Source: Microbacterium sp. Root180
Lineage (GTDB): Bacteria > Actinomycetota > Actinomycetes > Actinomycetales > Microbacteriaceae
NCBI RefSeq assembly: GCF_001428485.1
Contig: NZ_LMHS01000003.1
Coordinates: 851,626-915,625, forward strand
DNA length: 64,000 nucleotides
Direction: 5' to 3'
Part shown: positions 35,368 through 44,288 of the stretch, in pieces
Numbering within the stretch: the first letter of the stretch is position 1
Layout: each line of letters starts with the position of its first letter
Translations under genes and position numbers: made by a program
The notes under the pieces: model-generated
What the model saw: only the letters and a program-made list of their open reading frames with translations
Told to the model about the DNA's origin: nothing
Databases searched by the model: none

Positions 35368-36219
35368 TCAGCCTTGGGTCGGGAAGCGCCGATCGAGCCA
35401 TGCCAGCAGATCGGCCCGCACCTCGGCCTGGCTGACGTCGTTGAAGATCTCGTGACGCACGTCGGGGTAGACGAGGGTCGTGACATCGGTGAGGCCCGAC
35501 CGCGTGCGGTAGGCGTCGGCGAGGCGATGCACGCTCTGGGGTCCGCCGACCGTGTCGTCGCGGCCGACCATGAGAAGGACCGGGATGTCGAACCCGAGGT
35601 TCTTGCGCGGCTTGCCGATGAGGCGCAGCGTGTCGAGGGGCCCGAACAGCTTCATGAGCGGCTCGTCGGTGGTGAGCGGGTCGTCGAGGAACGCGCGTCC
35701 GACGCTGAGGTCGGATGCCAGCCACTCGGTGCCCATCGCGTCGGGCGCCTTCCACGGCTTGTTGAGGTCGCCGGAGTTGAGCGAGCCGGGCCAGCGCAGC
35801 GCAGTGCCGCTGAGGACGACCGCGTCGTAGGCCTCGGGGTGGTCGTCGACGAGGATCTGCGTGAGAAACGATCCCCACGAGTGGCCGAGGATCACGAGCG
35901 GCAGACCCGGGTTCTCGGCCCGGATGAGCTCGGTGAACTGCCAGCATCCCGCGATCGCGGCGCGGAGCCCGCCGGGGCCGAGCCGGCCCAGCTTCTCGGC
36001 ATCGCCGCCGTGGTGGCGCATCCCGGTGCGGCCGTGGCCGCGGCGGTCGTCGGCGTAGACGGTGAAGCCGTCCGCGGTGAGCGCGTCGATCACGGCGGCG
36101 TAGCGCCCGGCGTGCTCGCCCACGCCGTGGAGAAGCTGGACGACGCCCCGAGGCTCGGCGGTCGCGGGGTGGACGTCGTAGACGATCGCGATGCCGTGCG
36201 CATCGATGAACTCGGGCAT
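35368..36219 (-). CDS. alpha/beta hydrolase, monoacylglycerol-lipase-like
   Basis: 283 residues from ATG 36219. VVQLLHGVGEHAGRYAAVIDALTADGFTVYADDRRGHG is the monoglyceride-lipase opening; the nucleophile elbow is GHSWG, the acid Asp is in MVGRDDTVGG and the His in YPDVRHEIFND. Lysophospholipase or monoglyceride lipase activity is expected; the lipid is unknown. The start is set by TAGACT 7 nt upstream (leaderless). It is divergent from marR; the marR operator lies 45 bp upstream and may affect it. Confidence 0.9.
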   Translation of the reverse strand: MPEFIDAHGIAIVYDVHPATAEPRGVVQLLHGVGEHAGRYAAVIDALTADGFTVYADDRRGHGRTGMRHHGGDAEKLGRLGPGGLRAAIAGCWQFTELIRAENPGLPLVILGHSWGSFLTQILVDDHPEAYDAVVLSGTALRWPGSLNSGDLNKPWKAPDAMGTEWLASDLSVGRAFLDDPLTTDEPLMKLFGPLDTLRLIGKPRKNLGFDIPVLLMVGRDDTVGGPQSVHRLADAYRTRSGLTDVTTLVYPDVRHEIFNDVSQAEVRADLLAWLDRRFPTQG

Positions 36220-36232
36220 GCGGAGAAGTCTA
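36220..36232 (-). promoter_or_regulatory. leaderless -10 element of the monoglyceride-lipase-like gene
   Basis: Minus strand TAGACT (36232-36227), 7 nt, then ATG 36219. Confidence 0.6.
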
Positions 36233-36263
36233 GGGGAGGCGCGGGAGGCGGCATCCGATTCCT

Positions 36264-36289
36264 TTAGCATGACTAATGAGCTATGCTAA
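36264..36289. promoter_or_regulatory. MarR-type operator
   Basis: Inverted TTAGCAT/ATGCTAA with 12 nt between, covering TATGCT (36282-36287), the likely -10 of marR. Strikingly AT-rich for the region. Confidence 0.75.
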
Positions 36290-36297
36290 GGATTCGA

Positions 36298-36762
36298 ATG
36301 AGCACCGATACGAAACCGACGCAGACGCCCGCCGACGCACACGACGACCACTCCGCCGCCGCCTCCCGGCTGCGCATCGCGACCTTCCGGCTGGCCCGCC
36401 GCATGCGCACGCAGCGCGCGGTCGACTCCATGAGCGACGGCCAGTTCGCGGTGCTCGCCGCCCTCTGGGTGCACGGTCCCCATACGCTCGGCGAACTCGC
36501 CGAGCGCGAACGCGTGTCGGCGCCGTCGATGAACCGCACGGTCAACTGCCTGCAGGAATCCGGGTACGTGGCGCGGTCGGCCGACGAGAACGACGGACGC
36601 AAGGTCGTGATCTCCCTCACCGACGACGGTCAGGCCGTCGTCGCCGAGACGGCGCGGCGCCGGGATGCCTGGGTCGAGTCGGCGCTCGACGAGCTCACCG
36701 CCGACGAGCGCGATGCCCTCGACCGGGCCGCAGAGATCATGGAGCGGATGGCCGCCCGATGA
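36298..36762 (+). CDS. MarR family transcriptional regulator
   Basis: 154 residues from ATG 36298. The winged helix reads MSDGQFAVLAALWVHGPHTLGELAERERVSAPSMNRTVNCLQESGYVARSADENDGRKVVISLTDDG, the classical MarR layout. AAGGA lies 5 nt before this ATG; an ATG five codons upstream falls inside the operator. Its stop overlaps the MFS start (ATGA), so it likely represses its own transporter operon in response to a small, perhaps toxic, molecule. Confidence 0.92.
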   Translation: MSTDTKPTQTPADAHDDHSAAASRLRIATFRLARRMRTQRAVDSMSDGQFAVLAALWVHGPHTLGELAERERVSAPSMNRTVNCLQESGYVARSADENDGRKVVISLTDDGQAVVAETARRRDAWVESALDELTADERDALDRAAEIMERMAAR

Positions 36763-38126
36763 GCCGCCGCGAAGGCTCGGCGATGTTCCGGTCGTTCTCG
36801 ATCTTCAACTACCGCGTGTGGTTCATCGGCGCCCTCGTGTCCAACGTCGGCGCCTGGATGCAGGCGACGGCACTCAGCTGGGTCGTGCTCACCGAGCTCA
36901 CCGACAACGACGCCGCCGCCATGGGCATCACGATGGCGCTGCAGTTCGCGCCGCCGCTCCTCCTCGTCGGGGTCACCGGCTGGGTGGCCGACCGGTTCGA
37001 TCGTCGCCGACTGCTCGTGGTCACGCAGAGCCTGCTGCTCGTGCTCGGAGTCGCCATCGGTGTGCTGCTGCTCCTGGGCGTGATGACGCTGCCCCTCATG
37101 TACGCGTTCGCGCTGGGCCTCGGGGTGATCGCCGCCTTCGACAACCCCGCGCGGCAGGCCTTCGTCTCCGACCTCGTCTCGCGCGAGATCGCCTCCAACG
37201 CGGTCGCCCTCAACGCAGCCTCGTTCAACGGCGCGCGCATGATCGGTCCCGCCGTCGCCGGCGTGGTGATCGTCGCGGTGGGCACCGGCTGGGTGTTCCT
37301 CGTCAACGGGGTCACGTTCTTCGCCATGATCGTGGCGCTGCTGCTGATCCGCACCGACGAGCTCATCCCGCGCGTCAAGGCGCCGGGCGCCTCGCGCCTC
37401 GCCGACGGGTTCCGCTACGTCGCGCGACGTCCCGACCTGATGGTCACGTTCGCGATGGTGTTCATCATCGGCGCGTTCGGCATGAACTTCCCGATCTTCG
37501 CCTCCACGATGGCCCTCGAGTTCGGGCAGGAGGCCGACGGCTACGGCCTGCTCAGCTCGATCCTCGCCATCGGCTCACTCGCCGGCGCGCTGCTCGCCGC
37601 GCGCCGTGACCGCGCCCGCATCCGGGTCGTGATCGGCGGCACGCTGCTGTTCGCCGTGGCGGCCACCGTGTCGGCCTTCATGCCCACGTACTGGGCATAT
37701 GCCATCACGCTCATGTTCACCGGATTCGCCGTCGTGACGATGCTGACGACCGCCAACGGCTACGTGCAGACCACCACTGATCCCGCCCTGCGGGGCCGTG
37801 TCCTGGCGCTTTACATGGCGATCCTGATGGGCGGGACGCCGATCGGCGCGCCGATCGTGGGATGGGTCGCCTCGGAGTACGGGCCGCGCCAGGCGATCCT
37901 GCTCGGTGCGGGTGCGGCGCTCGTCGCCTTCGCCATCGGCGCCACGTGGCTGATCGTCTCGGGCCGACTGCACCGCAACGACGAGAAGCGATTCCGGCTC
38001 ACCATCGACGAGACGCGCCCGCTCTCGGTCGTGCAGCCCGCGCCTGAGGAGTTCAGCGACGAGGTCGCATCGACCACCCCCGTGCGACTGCCCGAGAAGG
38101 CGATGGCCGAGCGCCGGGCGGGCTGA
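36759..38126 (+). CDS. MFS exporter, DHA3 (EntS-like) family
   Basis: 455 residues with twelve membrane segments: FNYRVWFIGALVSNVGAWMQATALSWVVLTELT is the DHA3 opening, with DRFDRRRLL in loop 2-3 and AAFDNPARQAFVSDLV after helix 4. A ~45-residue cytoplasmic C-tail follows helix 12. ATGA overlap with marR gives coupled translation. An exporter of drugs or siderophore-like molecules is typical; the substrate is unknown. It converges with the alditol oxidase gene (19-bp gap). Confidence 0.92.
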   Translation: MSRREGSAMFRSFSIFNYRVWFIGALVSNVGAWMQATALSWVVLTELTDNDAAAMGITMALQFAPPLLLVGVTGWVADRFDRRRLLVVTQSLLLVLGVAIGVLLLLGVMTLPLMYAFALGLGVIAAFDNPARQAFVSDLVSREIASNAVALNAASFNGARMIGPAVAGVVIVAVGTGWVFLVNGVTFFAMIVALLLIRTDELIPRVKAPGASRLADGFRYVARRPDLMVTFAMVFIIGAFGMNFPIFASTMALEFGQEADGYGLLSSILAIGSLAGALLAARRDRARIRVVIGGTLLFAVAATVSAFMPTYWAYAITLMFTGFAVVTMLTTANGYVQTTTDPALRGRVLALYMAILMGGTPIGAPIVGWVASEYGPRQAILLGAGAALVAFAIGATWLIVSGRLHRNDEKRFRLTIDETRPLSVVQPAPEEFSDEVASTTPVRLPEKAMAERRAG

Positions 38127-38145
38127 GACGGCGGGTCTGCCCGCG

Positions 38146-39390
38146 TCAGCGCGGCTCGCGCACGCCGAGGCGCTCCAGGTGGGCGTTCGAGAACCGGCCC
38201 GCGGGGTCTAGTCGTTCGAACACGGCCCGCGCATCCCCCAGTCGAGGATGCACGCGCTCGATCGCCGCGCGATCGAATCCGTGCCGCTTGCCCCAGTGCG
38301 GACGAGCGTCGAACCGCGCCAGCGCCGCCTCGATCCGCGGAAGCACCGTGGCCACGCCCGCCGGGTCGTTGTGCCACGTGAAGTGGATCGCGAGGACGTT
38401 CTCTCCTGATGCCGGGCTCAGCCACAGGCTGTCTTCGGACGCGGTGCGCAGCTCGCTCACGAACAGCAGCGGACGGATGAGGTCGCCGAGCTCGAGCATC
38501 GCGCGCAGCGCGGCCGGTGCGTGCTCGCGCGCGACGAAGTACTCGCTCTGGATCTCATCGCCGAACGACGGTGTGCCGTCGAGCCGGAAGTGCGGGAGCC
38601 GCAGCATCCAGGGGCCCGGCACGCCGCGCAGCTCGGTGACGTCGGCGAGTCCGCCCAGCGGCTCGGCGTCGGCGTCGCGCACACCGTCCAGCAGCGTCCC
38701 CGGCACCTCGGCGTCGTCGGACTCGATGCGCGATTTCACCCACACCCACCCGACGGACGACTCCTCCCAGCGCGTGAACACCGACACGCTGTATCCGGCG
38801 CCGGTGACGGCGTCGAGTGCGCCGAGCGCGGCATCCCACGACACTCCCCCGTAGACGTCCTGCCGCATGCGGTAGGACGGGCGGGTGGCGATGTCGAGCG
38901 AGACCACGACGCCGAACGCCCCGAGTCCGACCGCGAGCGCGTCGAAGTCGGCGTCGCCGTCGCGGACCTCGCGCACCTCGCCGTCGGCATCGACGTAGCG
39001 GATGCCGCGGACCGCCGTGGTGAGCACCCCGTTGCGGTCGCCCGACCCGTGCGTTCCGGTCGCGGTCGCTCCGGCGACGGAGATGTGGGGGAGCGATCCG
39101 AGGTTGTGCAGGGCAAGCCCGCGCTCCTCCAGCCAGGCCGCGAGCACGCCGTAGCGCGTGCCGGCGGCCACGCGCACCACGCCGTCGCCGAGGGAGAACC
39201 CGCCCTCGAGTCCGGCCAGGTCGAGGAGGGTTCCCGAGGTGTCGGGCAGATCGGTGAAGGAGTGGCGCGTGCCCAGGGCGTGGACCGGCTCACGGTCGGC
39301 GCGCACGGCGCGCACCACATCGGCCTCGCTCCACGCCGGGACGATGCGCGGTGCGGCGTAGTGGTGGGTGCCCGCCCAGTTGCGGGTCAT
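38146..39390 (-). CDS. alditol oxidase-like FAD enzyme
   Basis: 414 residues, close to Streptomyces AldO (418). The opening NWAGTHHYAAPRIVPAWSEADVV and ALGTRHSFTDLPDTSG match the VAO-type FAD domain; H43 in TRHSF corresponds to the FAD-linked His of AldO. GATATGTHGSGDRNG is the pyrophosphate loop and HWGKRHGF near the C-terminus is conserved in the D-arabinono-lactone oxidase family. It should oxidise alditols (xylitol, sorbitol) with O2 to aldoses and H2O2. The ATG overlaps the stop of the LacI gene (ATGA), so it is in one transcript with the rhamnose regulator. Confidence 0.9.
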   Translation of the reverse strand: MTRNWAGTHHYAAPRIVPAWSEADVVRAVRADREPVHALGTRHSFTDLPDTSGTLLDLAGLEGGFSLGDGVVRVAAGTRYGVLAAWLEERGLALHNLGSLPHISVAGATATGTHGSGDRNGVLTTAVRGIRYVDADGEVREVRDGDADFDALAVGLGAFGVVVSLDIATRPSYRMRQDVYGGVSWDAALGALDAVTGAGYSVSVFTRWEESSVGWVWVKSRIESDDAEVPGTLLDGVRDADAEPLGGLADVTELRGVPGPWMLRLPHFRLDGTPSFGDEIQSEYFVAREHAPAALRAMLELGDLIRPLLFVSELRTASEDSLWLSPASGENVLAIHFTWHNDPAGVATVLPRIEAALARFDARPHWGKRHGFDRAAIERVHPRLGDARAVFERLDPAGRFSNAHLERLGVREPR

Positions 39391-40394
39391 GCGCGTGCCC
39401 TCGTCGAGTCGCGCACGATGAGTTCGGGCTGGAACACGACCTGTTCACGCTCGGCCGCGCCGTCGACTTCGGCCAGGAGCAGCTCGACCGCGCGGCGGCC
39501 GATCAGCTCGCTGGGCTGGCGGATCGAGGACAGCGGCACCACGGTCACGGCCGAGAAGTCGATGTCGTCGTACCCGATGATCGCGACGTCGCCGGGAACC
39601 GCGACCGAACCGAGCATCACGAGCGCCTGGAGCACGCCCACCGCCAGCAGATCGTTCGCGGCGAAGACCGCGTCGGGGCGTCCGTCCGGCCCGCGGGAGC
39701 GGAGCCTCTCGCCCACCGCGCGCCCTTCGAGCACGCTGAGCGCCGACGTCTCGACCACCTCGAGCGCGGCATCCGGTTCCTCCGCCACGGCGCGACGCGC
39801 GCCCTCGAGCCGGTCGGCCACCTGGCGGACGTGCTCCGGTCCCCCGACGAAGGCGATGCGGCGGCGGCCGATGTCGAGGAGGTGGCGCACGGCGAGATAG
39901 CCGCCGGAGACGTCGTCCACCGAGACCGACGAGAACTCCGCGCCCTCGCTCAGGCGGTCGACCAGGACGGCGGGGATGCCGCGCGTGCGCAGTCGTTCGA
40001 GGCGGCCCGAGATCTCGTCGACGGGCGTGATGAGCACGCCGTGGACGCGCTGCTGCTCGAAGAGGTCGAGGTAGTCGGACTCGCGCGCGGGGTCGTCGTC
40101 GCTGTTGCCGAGGAGGATCGACAGGCCGTCTGTGGCCGCGCGACGTTCGGCGCCGCGGGCGACGTCGGTGAAGAACGGGTTGCGTACGTCGAGCACGACG
40201 AGTCCGATGCTGCGGCTGCGTCCGGCACGCAGCTGCCGTGCGGCGTCGTTGCGGACGAACCCGAGCTGCGCGATCGCGGACTGCACGCGCTCGACGGTCG
40301 TCGGGGCGACCTTGTCCGGTCGGTTCAGCACGTTGGAGACCGTGCCGACGGACACGCCCGCGAGCGCCGCGACGTCCTTGACGCTCACCGACAT
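39387..40394 (-). CDS. LacI family regulator of the L-rhamnose operon
   Basis: 335 residues. HTH VKDVAALAGVSVGTVSNVLNRPDKV, hinge NDAARQLRAGRS, sugar-binding domain with VLDVRNPFFTDVARG and AIIGYDDIDFSAVTVVPLSSIRQP. It is divergent from rhaM/rhaI with operators in the 97-bp gap, and overlaps the alditol oxidase gene downstream. GAGGTGG precedes ATG 40394. A LacI-type rhamnose regulator is usual in actinobacteria, unlike AraC-type RhaS/RhaR of enterics; L-rhamnose or L-rhamnulose as inducer is inferred. Confidence 0.9.
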   Translation of the reverse strand: MSVSVKDVAALAGVSVGTVSNVLNRPDKVAPTTVERVQSAIAQLGFVRNDAARQLRAGRSRSIGLVVLDVRNPFFTDVARGAERRAATDGLSILLGNSDDDPARESDYLDLFEQQRVHGVLITPVDEISGRLERLRTRGIPAVLVDRLSEGAEFSSVSVDDVSGGYLAVRHLLDIGRRRIAFVGGPEHVRQVADRLEGARRAVAEEPDAALEVVETSALSVLEGRAVGERLRSRGPDGRPDAVFAANDLLAVGVLQALVMLGSVAVPGDVAIIGYDDIDFSAVTVVPLSSIRQPSELIGRRAVELLLAEVDGAAEREQVVFQPELIVRDSTRARA

Positions 40395-40429
40395 GCCGCC
40401 ACCTCGATTCCCACCCCTGCGGGGTTGCG

Positions 40430-40466
40430 TGAAACGATACCCGCGAGTTATCGTTGAAACGATTCA
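40430..40466. promoter_or_regulatory. two operators and overlapping -10 elements of the rhamnose locus
   Basis: TGAAACGATACC (40430-40441) and TGAAACGATTCA (40455-40466); the second lies in the palindrome ATCGTT-GA-AACGAT (40450-40463). A TATCGT -10 is embedded at each site: minus strand 40439-40434 for the regulator, plus strand 40449-40454 for rhaM. Confidence 0.8.
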
Positions 40467-40491
40467 GACCACGAGCAACAGGAGCAACTCG

Positions 40492-40875
40492 ATGACGAGC
40501 ACCGCCGCGACGACGCGCGTCTGCTTCGAGCTTCACGTCAAGCCCGAGCTGCTCGACGAGTACGTCGCCCGCCACAGCCCCGTGCGCGCCGAGATGCTGG
40601 CCGAGATCGCGGCATCCGGCCGACGCAACTACTCGCTCTTCCTCGCCGACGGCGGACGCCTCATCGGCTACTACGAGACCGACGACGACGCGGCCGCGCA
40701 GGCCTACCTCGCCGCCTCCCCGATCGCCTCCCGCTGGGAGGCCGAGATGGCCCCCTACTTCGTCGGCCTCGCCGGTCGTCCCGACCAGGCCGCCACCGCG
40801 CTGACCGAGATCTTCAACCTGCACGAACAGCTCACGGATGCCGCAGCATCCGGGGCGGAAAGCGACGCATCGTGA
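40492..40875 (+). CDS. rhaM: L-rhamnose mutarotase
   Basis: 127 residues of the ferredoxin-like mutarotase fold: VCFELHVKPELLDEYVARHSPVRAEMLAEIAASGRRNYSLFL, then RLIGYYETDD and ASRWEAEMAPYF. It interconverts alpha and beta L-rhamnose ahead of the isomerase. AGGAG lies 8 nt before ATG 40492. First gene of the rha operon; its stop overlaps rhaI by GTGA. Confidence 0.93.
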   Translation: MTSTAATTRVCFELHVKPELLDEYVARHSPVRAEMLAEIAASGRRNYSLFLADGGRLIGYYETDDDAAAQAYLAASPIASRWEAEMAPYFVGLAGRPDQAATALTEIFNLHEQLTDAAASGAESDAS

Positions 40876-42038
40876 CCACTCTCTCCCCCGATATCCTCGC
40901 GCAGCTCGAGGGCCAGGGCATCGAGCTGCCCTCGTGGGCATTCGGCAACTCGGGCACGCGGTTCCGTGTGTTCACGACCGCCGGCACGCCTCGCGATCCG
41001 TTCGAGAAGATCTCCGACGCGGCGAAGGTCAACGAGTTCACCGCCCTCGCGCCGAGCGTCGCGCTGCACATCCCGTGGGACAAGGTCGACTCGTACGACG
41101 AGCTGCGCCGCCACGCCCACGACCTCGGCGTCGAGCTCGGCACGATCAACTCGAACACCTTCCAGGACGAGGACTACAAGTTCGGCGCCCTCACCCACGC
41201 CGACGACCGCATCCGCCAGAAGGCCGTCGACCACCACTTCGAGTGCATCGACATCATGCACGCGACCGGTTCGCGGGACCTCAAGATCTGGCTCGCGGAG
41301 GGCTCGAACTACCCCGGCCAGAACGACATGCGCGCCCGCCAGGACCGCCTGCAGGACTCGCTGCAGCAGATCTACGCACGCCTCGGCGAGGAGCAGCGCC
41401 TCGTGCTGGAGTACAAGTTCTTCGAGCCGGCGTTCTACCACACCGATGTTCCCGACTGGGGGACCTCGTACGCCCAGGTGGCCGCCCTCGGCGACCGGGC
41501 GATGGTGTGCCTCGACACCGGCCACCACGCTCCCGGCACGAACATCGAGTTCATCGTGATGCAGCTGCTGCGCCTCGGGAAGCTCGGCTCCTTCGACTTC
41601 AACTCGCGCTTCTACGCCGACGACGACCTGATCGTGGGCGCAGCCGACCCGTTCCAGCTGTTCCGGATCCTCTTCGAGGTCATCCGCGGCGGCGGCCTCA
41701 ACAACCCCGACGTCGCCTTCATGCTCGACCAGTGCCACAACATCGAGGACAAGATCCCCGGTCAGATCCGCTCCGTGCTGAACGTGCAGGAGATGACGGC
41801 CCGCGCGCTCCTCGTCGACCGCGATGCCCTCGCCGCCGCCCAGGCCGCGAACGACGTGCTCGGAGCGCAGGCCGTGTTCATGGACGCGTTCTACACCGAC
41901 GTGCGTCCCCCGCTCGCGGCGTGGCGGGAGTCGCGTGGCCTGCCCGCCGATCCGATGGCCGCCTACGCGGCATCCGGCTACCAGCAGCAGATCGCGGCCG
42001 ACCGCGTCGGCGGCACCCAGGCCGGCTGGGGCGCCTGA
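40872..42038 (+). CDS. rhaI: L-rhamnose isomerase (RhaI type)
   Basis: 388 residues. The TIM barrel shows HIPWDKVDSYDELRRHAHDLGVELGTINSNTFQDEDYKFG, EYKFFEPAFYHTDVPDWGTS (metal Glu), CLDTGHHAPGTNIEFIV and FDFNSRFYADDDL (metal Asp), the Pseudomonas stutzeri-type rhamnose isomerase. It converts L-rhamnose to L-rhamnulose. The GTG overlaps the rhaM stop (GTGA). A family B hairpin lies just downstream, before rhaE. Confidence 0.94.
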   Translation: MTTLSPDILAQLEGQGIELPSWAFGNSGTRFRVFTTAGTPRDPFEKISDAAKVNEFTALAPSVALHIPWDKVDSYDELRRHAHDLGVELGTINSNTFQDEDYKFGALTHADDRIRQKAVDHHFECIDIMHATGSRDLKIWLAEGSNYPGQNDMRARQDRLQDSLQQIYARLGEEQRLVLEYKFFEPAFYHTDVPDWGTSYAQVAALGDRAMVCLDTGHHAPGTNIEFIVMQLLRLGKLGSFDFNSRFYADDDLIVGAADPFQLFRILFEVIRGGGLNNPDVAFMLDQCHNIEDKIPGQIRSVLNVQEMTARALLVDRDALAAAQAANDVLGAQAVFMDAFYTDVRPPLAAWRESRGLPADPMAAYAASGYQQQIAADRVGGTQAGWGA

Positions 42039-42061
42039 CCCCCCACCCCCGAACTCAAGAT

Positions 42062-42118
42062 CGAGTCGCCCAGACACGCCGTCCCCGGCGTTCCCGTCCG
42101 GCGTGTATTGGCGACTCG
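42062..42118. repeat. inverted repeat, family B (copy B1), inside the rha operon
   Basis: Arms CGAGTCGCCCAGACACGCCG (42062-42081) and CGGCGTGTATTGGCGACTCG (42099-42118) pair at 17 of 20 positions; 17-nt loop. It lies in the 113-bp gap between rhaI and the aldolase-dehydrogenase gene, 33 bp before its start. Confidence 0.85.
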
Positions 42119-42151
42119 CGAGACATGACAATGAGAACGACAGAGGACATC

Positions 42152-44188
42152 ATGACGAACGCGACAGCTCAGGAGCTCATCGAGCGGTCCAACCGCCTGG
42201 GCGCCGACCCGAAGAACACGAACTACGCGGGCGGCAACACGTCGGCCAAGGGCGTCGACACCGACCCGGTCACGGGTGAGCCGGTCGAGCTGCTCTGGGT
42301 CAAGGGGTCGGGCGGCGACCTCGGCACCCTGACCGAGTCGGGCCTCGCGGTGCTGCGCCTGGACCGCTTCCGCGCACTGGTGAACGTCTACCCGGGCATC
42401 GACCGTGAGGACGAGATGGTCGCGGCCTTCGACTACTGCCTGCACGGCAAGGGCGGCGCGGCCCCGTCGATCGACACGGCGATGCACGGACTGGTGGATG
42501 CCGCGCACGTCGACCACCTGCACCCCGACTCCGGTATCGCGATCGCTACCGCCGCCGACGGCGAGGCGCTGACCGCTCGGATCTTCGGCGACAAGGTCGT
42601 GTGGGTGCCCTGGCGCCGCCCCGGCTTCCAGCTCGGCCTCGACATCGCCGCGATCAAGGACGCCAATCCGCAGGCGATCGGCACGATCCTCGGCGGTCAC
42701 GGCATCACCGCGTGGGGCGACACGTCCGACGAGGCCGAGCAGAACTCGTCCTGGATCATCGAGACCGCCGCCGCCTACATCGCCGAACACGGCAAGGCCG
42801 AGCCGTTCGGAGCGGTTCGCGCCGGCTTCGAGGCGCTCCCCGAGGCCGAGCGGCGTGCGAAGGCGGCCGCCCTCGCGGCGACGATCCGCGGTCTGGCGTC
42901 GACCGACCGGCCGATGGTCGGTCACTTCACCGATGCCGCAGTGGTCACCGACTTCCTCGCGTCCGAGAAGGCGCCCGGCCTCGCCGCCCTCGGCACGAGC
43001 TGCCCCGACCACTTCCTGCGCACCAAGGTGAAGCCGCTCCTCCTCGACCTGCCGGCGGACGCCTCGGTCGAGGCATCCGTCTCCCGCCTGCAGGAGCTGC
43101 ACGAGGCCTACCGCGCCGACTACCAGGCGTACTACGACGCCCATGCCACGGCCGAGTCGCCCGCGATCCGCGGCGCCGACCCGCTCATCGTGCTCGTGCC
43201 GGGTGTCGGCATGTTCTCGTACGGCGCGAACAAGCAGACCGCGCGCGTCGCGGGCGAGTTCTACGTCAATGCGATCAACGTCATGCGCGGTGCCGAGTCG
43301 CTGTCGACCTACTCCCCGATCTCGGATGCCGAGAAGTTCGACATCGAGTACTGGGCACTCGAAGAGGCCAAGCTGCAGCGGATGCCGAAGCCGAAGACGC
43401 ACCAGGGGCGCATCGCCTTCGTCACCGGCGCGGCATCCGGCATCGGCAAGGCCATCGCGACGCGCCTCGCCGCCGAGGGTGCGTGCGTCGTCATCGCCGA
43501 CCTCGACCTCGAGAAGGCGCAGGCCGCCGCGGCCGAGCTCGGGAACACGGATGTCGCCATCGGCGTCGCCGCGAATGTCGCCGACGCCGCCGGGGTGCAG
43601 GCCGCGATCGACGCCACGCTCCTCGCGTTCGGCGGCATCGACCTCGTCGTGAACAACGCCGGCCTGTCGCTGTCGAAGCCGCTGCTGGAGACCACCGAGA
43701 AGGACTGGGACCTGCAGCACGACGTCATGGCCAAGGGGTCGTTCCTCGTCGCCAAGGCCGCCGCGAAGGCTCTCATCGAGCAGAAGCTGGGCGGCGACGT
43801 GATCTACATCTCGTCGAAGAACTCCGTCTTCGCCGGCCCGAACAACATCGCCTACTCGGCGACCAAGGCCGACCAGGCCCATCAGGTGCGCCTGCTGGCT
43901 GTCGAGCTCGGCGAGCACGGCGTGCGTGTGAACGGCATCAACCCCGACGGCGTCGTGCGCGGCTCGGGCATCTTCGCCGCCGGCTGGGGCGCCAACCGCG
44001 CCGCGACGTACGGCGTCAAGGAGGAGGACCTCGGCCAGTACTACGCGAACCGCACGATCCTCAAGCGCGAGGTCGTGCCTGAGAACGTCGCCGACGCCGT
44101 CTACGTGCTGACGGGCCCCGAGCTCTCGCGCACGACGGGCCTGCACATCCCCGTCGACTCCGGCGTCGCCGCCGCCTTCCTGCGATGA
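42152..44188 (+). CDS. bifunctional rhamnulose-1-phosphate aldolase / short-chain dehydrogenase
   Basis: 678 residues from ATG 42152. The N-terminal class II aldolase domain (1-~330) has NTNYAGGNTSAKG, the zinc ligands in VDHLHPDSG and GGHGITAWG. The C-terminal SDR domain (~405-678) has the NAD loop VTGAASGIG, NNAG, and catalytic YSATK. The aldolase cleaves L-rhamnulose-1-phosphate to DHAP and L-lactaldehyde, which the dehydrogenase part oxidises to lactate. AGAGGA just upstream of ATG 42152 and N-terminal similarity favour it over an in-frame ATG at 42125. It is third in the operon, followed by a 100-bp gap with hairpin D. Confidence 0.95.
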   Translation: MTNATAQELIERSNRLGADPKNTNYAGGNTSAKGVDTDPVTGEPVELLWVKGSGGDLGTLTESGLAVLRLDRFRALVNVYPGIDREDEMVAAFDYCLHGKGGAAPSIDTAMHGLVDAAHVDHLHPDSGIAIATAADGEALTARIFGDKVVWVPWRRPGFQLGLDIAAIKDANPQAIGTILGGHGITAWGDTSDEAEQNSSWIIETAAAYIAEHGKAEPFGAVRAGFEALPEAERRAKAAALAATIRGLASTDRPMVGHFTDAAVVTDFLASEKAPGLAALGTSCPDHFLRTKVKPLLLDLPADASVEASVSRLQELHEAYRADYQAYYDAHATAESPAIRGADPLIVLVPGVGMFSYGANKQTARVAGEFYVNAINVMRGAESLSTYSPISDAEKFDIEYWALEEAKLQRMPKPKTHQGRIAFVTGAASGIGKAIATRLAAEGACVVIADLDLEKAQAAAAELGNTDVAIGVAANVADAAGVQAAIDATLLAFGGIDLVVNNAGLSLSKPLLETTEKDWDLQHDVMAKGSFLVAKAAAKALIEQKLGGDVIYISSKNSVFAGPNNIAYSATKADQAHQVRLLAVELGEHGVRVNGINPDGVVRGSGIFAAGWGANRAATYGVKEEDLGQYYANRTILKREVVPENVADAVYVLTGPELSRTTGLHIPVDSGVAAAFLR

Positions 44189-44200
44189 GCCCGGGTTCGG

Positions 44201-44276
44201 GGCGTTTCGTCTCGTCGCTGCGCTCCTCGCTCAACGACCCGCTGCTCGTTGAGCGAGCGGAGCGAGACGAAACGCC
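44201..44276. repeat. inverted repeat, family D, inside the rha operon
   Basis: The left arm (44201-44237) starts GGCGTTTCGTCTCG and ends CGCTCAACGA; the right arm (44246-44276) starts TCGTTGAGCG and ends CGAGACGAAACGCC. They pair over about 28 bp with a 6-nt bulge and an 8-nt loop. It ends 12 bp before the rhaB start. Confidence 0.88.
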
Positions 44277-44288
44277 GTGGGGGTCCCG

